64,000 nucleotides of DNA from Oegoconia quadripuncta. Taxonomy: Eukaryota; Arthropoda; Insecta; Lepidoptera; Autostichidae. Below, piece by piece: positions 57,802-64,000 of the stretch. The translations under genes and the position numbers were made by a program. The notes under the pieces were generated by a model. The model was not told where the DNA came from. It was given only the letters and a program-made list of their open reading frames with translations, and searched no databases. The DNA lies in the NCBI GenBank assembly GCA_949316235.1, contig OX438743.1, positions 34,937,242-35,001,241 of the forward strand. Direction: 5' to 3'. The stretch's first letter is position 1. Each line of letters begins with the position of its first letter.

Positions 57802-59970
57802 TGAAACAAAAAAGAGTAGTCAGTTAGTATGTTATGTAGGTGATTATAACAATAAGAATGAACTATAGCCAGCTGCAAACCAAATTTTTGAAATAAATAT
57901 CTACTTTGAATCCATTCGTTTTGATAATGGATTACAATTTTTTGTCCGCTTGAGTCTCGGTCGACAGATGGTCGCAACGGTTACGTTTGCCTTCTTTTGA
58001 CTTAATGCAACTAACGGAAATCTTGTAATGAGTTACGAATCAATATTCAATAGAAATTTTGTGAGTAGGTAGTATGTTCTGTAAAATTACAAATCAAAAC
58101 AAGTTGCTTGATTGTTAACCAAACTTTTTCAACACAAAGATTGAGTAACATTCCTCAATGGTTTAATATTTTTATTTACAATTATATATTTGTTTATAAT
58201 TTTATTTATACTTAACTAACTAAAGGTTACCTAAATAAATTAACTAATTAGATACATAATAATATTTGTAAATAAAAAGTTTGTCCCAGGTCGACAGGCA
58301 CGACCGGAAGGGTCCCACCGAGTAGGCTGGCGGCATTGCATCGTTGCATAAGCAAGGCTCAACAGAGACCAGTTAAGTTCGTTAACTCTATTTTGTTATC
58401 AGCTAAAGGTTTCTTATTAAATATTTCTAACTCAGGTAAATAAAATTTAATACTCAAAAAAAACATACAAACGGCCCAATTGAGAACCTCCTCCTTTTTG
58501 AAGTCGGTTAAATAAAGGTACTTGTTTGATGAATGATGAACAACCAATGTGTTTTTTTTTGTGATAAGATGATAAAAAGACTGACATTTAGTTCTTTTAT
58601 CAAAGTATTCATGCAGCAAATTTATGCTTTCCTCTTACTTCATTTAGACAAAATTTATTCTTATGACCAATCCAATATCCATACCTACCTAAATGTTTAA
58701 CAAATAAAACCCAATCAAGGGTTGTTAACGAACCCATACATACTAATGTAAATTATGCATTCAAGAAAACATCTGCTCTCACACACCATCTTGTGCGCAC
58801 GCGCTCTTGATTTACACGTTGATGTTTTTTATACGGCGATCCCATAAACGGCTTAAACTAACCGAATTTTATACCTGAGAGGCACGTGTCGAGCAGTCAT
58901 TAGGCGATAAAAGAAAAAATATCACGATAAAGGGGAAACGCTCAGTTTTAACGGGTGCCGGGTGTCTAAAACTAATATTTGATTTTGGAATAATTTTTGA
59001 TGTGCCAAATATAGAATGCTGATATTTTAGTCACCGTCAGAAACCGAGAATTTAACGATCAACAAACGCATAGACATAGCACAGAATTAATATAGTATAA
59101 ACGTAGGAGTAGTGATAATTCACTACCGAAACGTCGATCCGTTTCCGGTCGTGTTATCTCGCGTCGGGGTGAGACGTGAAATGACCACCAAGATGTGATT
59201 TCGCAATGAAACTATTTCCTGTGTGGAATTTTAAAAGGGAAAGAATATGTCAACATTCTACGGAAAATTCTGACACTAAGCGAGGATCATTGATTATTTT
59301 TTTGAGTATTTTTTTTAGTCTCTGACAATCGCGTTATTGAAGAAACTCTGGTGAAACGTTTCTCAACAGGGTCTAGGCGGACATTTGGCGAATATTTTAT
59401 TCCACGCTCGTCACCGCCTTATTCATATTGTATGTTGGTGTGAATAATCTTTGCATACCTAAATAAATATGCGATTTGCCAATCATCATCATCATAGGTA
59501 GTTCTCAATGGGAAAAAAATTGTAGTAGGTACTTCTGTCTTTGCTTACATTCAACAAAGAGTAGACAATTCCGAATCAGTCAATAAAACGTTCTGTTTAC
59601 ATGATAAATAATTTAAAACATAATTTAGACATTCATTCGCTGTGAAACGAAACAGAAGATCATAAAAAAGTAATATCCATCGAGGGCGTACGTAGAAGTA
59701 GAGGCGAGCTAGCGAACTCGGGGTGGTCAAACTATTCCAATAAAAGTTTCAAACGGCCTTCGCTGGCGTATCAACGAATATTAAATAATACAGCAGAATG
59801 CTTCCGCTCGCTTTTTATTCTATAGAAGAAATAACACCACATGGGGTTTATTGTATTTAATTTGAAGAAAATACCATATTACCTATATAAGTAGTTTTGC
59901 AAATAAATAACATGCAAGGTCCTAATTTATTAGCCCCGATTGTGTACGTCCAAAGTAGTTCAAATAATAA
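57802..59970. other. Upstream intron or 5' flank of the host gene
   Basis: 58467..58512 is the terminal block of family I (GGCCCAATTGAGAACCTCC .. TTTTTGAAGTCGGTTAA). 58290..58340 may be a SINE-D scrap. 58740..59830 is largely free of recognised repeats and less AT-rich than its surroundings, so it may contain regulatory DNA. Confidence 0.35.
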
Positions 59971-59974
59971 TTTA

Positions 59975-60110
59975 GTTTATAAAAATTTCAACGGGACCAA
60001 CTTGAAGGTAGCCCTTTCAATCAACCGCCGAGTTCCTGAGTTATCGGTGTACGTACATTAAAAAAACATAGCAACGGCCGAATTGAGAACCTTCTCTTTT
60101 TTCGGTGTTC
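59975..60110 (+). repeat. Family I copy
   Basis: AATTTCAACGGGACCAACTTG, CGAGTTCCTGAGTTATCGGT and CAACGGCCGAATTGAGAACC in order. Confidence 0.55.
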
Positions 60111-60581
60111 TTTTTTATAATTAATTTTATAAGCAAAATTGTTATTATGAACTTTAAATAAATTAGGACCTTATATAAGCGGTTAAGTTCTTGTTAGCAA
60201 GAAAACGTAGGAGGTCGAGAGAAAAGCTTTCAAGTTATAAATTAATTGCATTTAGTTCTGTGAGTCTACTTGGACAAAGATATCTATATGGGTATTTGGA
60301 TTGTTAGTTAGCCTCTGAGCTGAGCGCACTCAGTTCTCGGACAGTTAGTTGCCGGTTGCTCTATTTAACTGCAGTTGATTTAATTATTCGAGTAGCATTT
60401 CAGCTAAGTTTACTGTGTGATTTATGTGATATTTATACTAACATTCTTCTCTCTTGTTTCATAAGCTAAACATTAACTCGGTATTTTCTGATGATTTTTT
60501 AAAAATATTTCTCTATATAATTGTCTCCCTTTAACAACGGCTTTTTTGACATTCAAAAAATCAACAAATACAAAATCAAAC

Positions 60582-60745
60582 TAGTCCCAAAGTAAGCAAA
60601 GCTTGTACTATGGATACTAGATAACGGATAAACATACATCAATATTTATATAAACGTCCATATGACTGGTCCATATGGTTTATTGTAGTGTAGAGGCCCT
60701 GTCAGCGAAACCAACGGTTGCGGGTTCGAATCCCGCTAGGGGTAT
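60582..60745. mobile_element. Chimeric SINE-A: reverse tail joined to forward head
   Basis: 60582..60662 is a minus-strand tail (CCCAAAGTAAGCAAAGCTTG .. CTAGATAACGGATAAACATA). Across the short palindrome CCATATGACTGGTCCATATGG it changes to a plus-strand head (GTCAGCGAAACCAACGGTTG, GGGTTCGAATCCCGC). One element has been inverted in part. Confidence 0.75.
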
Positions 60746-60754
60746 ATGTTTTTG

Positions 60755-61075
60755 TTTGTGCACAACGGGTTGTTACTGGGGCTCAATCACACCTGATGTT
60801 AAGTGAAGATGAGGGTCGAAGGTGGAAGCGTACTGACCCGGAAACCCCAAAACATTTGGGGGACTGGCTATCTTATCTCTGTCAACCGGAACACAATAAT
60901 GCTATTAACATTGCTGCTTGACGGCAGATTTTGATAAGATGGTTGTAGATAGCCAGGCGGACATATAAAATGCCCTACCACAAACCAAACCGAGTACTTA
61001 AACATGTACCCCGCTGGGGATCGAACCAGCGACCTCCAAATCGTAAACCCAATGTTGTTTACATTGAGCCACATA
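60755..61075 (-). mobile_element. SINE-B copy, full length
   Basis: GTGCACAACGGGTTGTTACT, ATCACACCTGATGTTAAGTG, TGGCTATCTTATCTCTGTCA, TAGCCAGGCGGACATATAAA, and head GGGGATCGAACCAGCGACCT, TTACATTGAGCCAC. A SINE-A tail (61076..61150, plus) follows directly. Confidence 0.8.
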
Positions 61076-61475
61076 CGTTATTTAGTTTCCATAGCACATA
61101 AGCTTTGCTCACTTTGAGCTAGATGATTGGTGTAAGTGTTCGAAACATACTCTTTATCATATTAGTCGACATGTATTTATTTATCAATGGACTGAAATTA
61201 CGTACTTAGGTATATGATTCGACATTTAAAAATGCACATCACATCGATTGTCCAAATCCACTGCTGGACAAAGGTCTTTCCCAATTCCGGAAGCTACTAT
61301 GTCATTTTCAATTTACATCTTGCATTTTATAACGACGCTGAATCTCATTATGTTCTATACATATATTCCCTTTATCTATCTATTTATAGTATATCTGGTC
61401 AACATATGTGGCCAATCGCGAATCCAGTCAATTATAAAAAAAAAATAGAAAAAAAAATCTATTATTATAATATTC

Positions 61476-61795
61476 CCGAATCCCCCTTGGGGTAAATATA
61501 TGTGTGATGATTACGACATTTATAGCAGAGTTATGAATGTTTGTCTGTTGTCTGTTTGTTCGCTACATGATACGATTCGATACATGACTCCTGCCGCGCC
61601 ACCCGATCACGACGTCTCAAAGACACATTTTCTGTCATATTCATTGGATTCCATTGCTTTTTAATTAAATTATTATTAAAAGTATTTTATGTAACTATGT
61701 AAATATTATGTTATTTCTATTGTAAACTATTTGAAATTAAAACAAATAAAAGTTGAAAGATAAAAAAAAATAAAAAATAAAAAAATAAACAAAAT
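61476..61795 (+). repeat. SINE-A piece followed by A-rich retroposed-looking sequence
   Basis: CGAATCCCCCTTGGGGTAAA to ACATTTATAGCAGAGTTATG is SINE-A body. 61560..61795 ends in an AATAAA-like region and a long A-rich tail, compatible with a retrotransposed transcript of unknown origin. Confidence 0.4.
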
Positions 61796-62244
61796 ACCTA
61801 CAATTTTATGTAACTGCGTAATTAGGTATTACTTAACAGTTGTGTAAACTACTACAATCGCCTTAACAATACTCACAGGGAGAAACGGGTTGGTCTTATT
61901 TCTTTTGTACCGGATACCACATGTATTATTTAAGAGTACCATTAATATAACAAACATAAGTTTGTATGTCTAATTAAAACGTAGTAGGTAGTTAGATAAA
62001 CAAAGCAATAAATTACCAGTATTAACATCATAAAAATGTAAATTACATCAGTACATATTATAAAAGGACTGCTTATTTTAACTAACAAGTATTATCGCGG
62101 GCGGCTGTTGTTGAACACGATTTAAAGTGTGATTATTAAATATCGTGAGGGGAAGCCCATGCCCTGTGGTCATTCCTGTGGTGGGACAACGTTAAGTTGG
62201 AGCGATAAAACCTACACAATACATAATAAAGATCATATTAAAAC

Positions 62245-62510
62245 ATGCAATATAATACAAATACACTTTATTGCACAACAGAAAAGAAAATACTGTTTCT
62301 GAAAAGTGTAAGGATAGAATGTACAATTTGGCAAAAAGCGTACTCTTCCAGGCAACCTTTGGGTATAAGGACAGTACATTTCAAAGAGGTATTAAATAGG
62401 GATGCAAATGCAAACTACGTGAATAGATTTCATATCATTTACATACACATACATAGATCAATAGACAAATATACCTACTTAAACATAACATCTATAAAAT
62501 AGCAATAAAA
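62245..62510 (-). mobile_element. LINE 3' end, reverse
   Basis: ACAAATACACTTTATTGCAC at the left edge is the reverse of a TGCAATAAAGTGTATTTG 3' end. The region to the right is its untranslated part; the 85-codon plus ORF is incidental. Confidence 0.5.
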
Positions 62511-62720
62511 TACAAACGTAAATATATAGATGTACTAAATAAATATTTATTGATATATAAAATAATAATAATAACCCATACTCTCGTGTGACAACCAAAT
62601 TAGATTCAAAAACAATAATATTCAACGACTAGTGTTGCCGAAAATCATCTATAATATCGATATCACTGCTGTATTGTTGTGTATAGATAGTATTGCAGAT
62701 ATTTAAGAAATAAACAAACC

Positions 62721-63095
62721 TGTTTCGTGTAGTGGTTAGAAACTCTGACCACTATACCAAAGGGTCGCGGGTTTTGAATCCCGCTAGAGGCATATGTTTG
62801 TGTGATGAATACGGATCATCACACAAACATATGCCTCTAGCGGGATTCAAATAGCGGTATGAGTACCCGAGTTATGGATGTATTCAATAAGTATTTATTT
62901 ACAAAAAAAATGTATTTATGTAGTATGTCAACCACCTGTAATCTTCAACACAAGCCTATAAGTGCTTAATGTGGAACTTGAATGGCATTGTGTGTATGTC
63001 CAAGGATATTTATTATTATAAATAACCATTTCGTACAGTTACACCAATCATCTAGTCCCAAACTAAGCAAAGCTTGTACTATGGATACTAGATAT
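62721..63095. mobile_element. SINE-A copy with internal 36-bp foldback and inverted tail
   Basis: The forward head (GTGTAGTGGTTAGAAACTCT, GGGTTTTGAATCCCGC) is followed by exact inverted arms 62773..62808 and 62816..62851 around a 7-base loop, then the forward body and second-subtype tail to 63020. 63044..63095 is a reverse first-subtype tail (CCCAAACTAAGCAAAGCTTG .. CTAGAT). Confidence 0.85.
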
Positions 63096-63099
63096 TTAT

Positions 63100-64000
63100 A
63101 ATATAAAATATATATAATGTAATAATAATAATGCTGTACTTCTTGAATAAATCATTTTTCTTTTCTAAATATTCTAGAAAATAACCCATGTCAAATCTTT
63201 AATTTGGATATATTAACAAACGTGTCATTGCATCCACTGTTTGCTTTACTTGGATGCCGATGCGTCCACAAAGATAAATCGGAATTTCATTCTTCAAGTA
63301 CAGATCGCGAACCCTAGAAGCAACTCAAGCGAATAGGTCTTACTTGCTGAGAAATTCTCCCACGTACGTAGTACTAAGTTTTGAAGTTCATCAAACGAGT
63401 TAGTAAGCTCTCAATTTAGTTCGGTTTAGATGTAATTCGAATCGCTTTTTTCGGTTACCGGTTAGTGGGTTAGCGCTTTCTATTCCGTATTTGTAGCAAT
63501 ATGTTATTACGTTTGCATTTTTGGTTTATATGAGCTGTGTAGACCTAGGTACATACCAAGAGAGGAAGGGGAAGTCCTAGGCATAATTACTTTGACTAAG
63601 TGAAAGAAAAGGTGCATGTCGTGTTGTGCCAAGAGGTCAAAACGAGGGCGGAAAGTAGAGAGACATGGTCGTTACTCCACCGACAAGAGCATAGCTCTTA
63701 AATTGAAGAAGTAGACCTACATAGAGTTAATGCTATAATCTAGTCTGACTCGGGTAGGATGCTTTATATCGGAATCAGTCTATTACCCTGCTTTTATACA
63801 TTCTTTCGGGAACTTAATTAAAAAAAAAATTGAAGATTTTTTTTTTCCCTCACGTATAAGAAGGGTTTCGTGATCAGGGTATCATCACCTTATTGTTCTA
63901 GTACCTACTAACATAAGCCCAACTCGATGGAATTGCATTGTTTCATTACAGAGATAATATGGCTATATGTCAGATAGAATTGTCATTCGTCTTATACACG
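63100..64000. other. Non-coding stretch at the right edge
   Basis: No named repeat. A consensus-like donor on the minus strand (AGCAA|GTAAGA, at about 63340) might end a 5' exon of the host gene, but no acceptor, promoter or frame supports it. Confidence 0.25.

Noticed and set aside
1..64000. CRISPR array, prophage or bacterial operon
   Set aside because: No spaced direct repeats, no operon structure and no phage genes; spliceosomal introns and SINEs mark a eukaryotic genome.

Overview
This is a eukaryotic, AT-rich, intron-dominated window. The repeat content points to a moth or butterfly (Lepidoptera). Several tRNA-headed SINE families, RTE- and Jockey-like LINE relics, Helitron-like dispersed elements ending in CTAGT, and short foldback/TIR elements all look like families I know from lepidopteran genomes. 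That assignment rests on recognition, not on a search. There are no bacterial operons, no ribosome-binding sites, and no CRISPR array, rRNA or convincing functional tRNA.

The one clear host gene is on the minus strand. Its main exon, 55017..57740, encodes 908 residues of a Lys/Ser-rich, probably nuclear and chromatin-associated protein. It is bounded by a good 3' splice site at 57801 and a consensus donor at 55016. A 100-base exon (53561..53660) continues the same frame, and a GC-rich 90-base exon (41120..41209) has canonical splice signals and may belong to the same gene. The wording of the conserved parts (two RMASLNA motifs, and a C-terminal block with MQYRISSTSHTQT) makes me think of the Winged eye / BAHCC1 / TNRC18 family. 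No BAH domain lies in the exons found here; it would have to be encoded further left, perhaps outside the window. If the exon at 41 kb belongs to this gene, an intron of about 12 kb lies between it and 53561, and much of the window is intron of one gene.

Layout: 1-5.5 kb holds LINE relics, SINEs and a young 247-bp tandem triplication. 5.5-25 kb is intergenic or intronic DNA with dispersed repeats and a perfect 132-bp-arm palindrome at 21.2-21.4 kb. 25.8-26.5 kb is a broken Tc1/mariner-type transposase with an in-frame intron. 28.9-31.7 kb holds a SINE and a LINE endonuclease relic. 34-41 kb holds nested repeats, two TIR/foldback elements and one unexplained exon-like ORF at 35.5 kb. 41-54 kb is the probable large intron, rich in SINEs and LINE relics (reverse transcriptase, RNase H, RTE C-termini). 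53.5-57.8 kb holds the host exons. 58-64 kb is upstream DNA, including SINE copies with foldback structure.

TE names used below: SINE-A has a head with GTAGTGG..GGTTCGAATCC. SINE-B has a head with CCTCCGTGGTTCAATG and a tail ending TTGTGCATAAAA. SINE-C has a GGTCTCCCAATTTGGGA head. SINE-D has a GGTGTTGCGGGTGTCC core. Families F to J are further dispersed repeats defined here by recurrence within the window. These are my labels. I found no evidence of an entirely new biological system; the most unusual signals are the palindromes, the tandem triplication and the short exons missed by ORF scanning.
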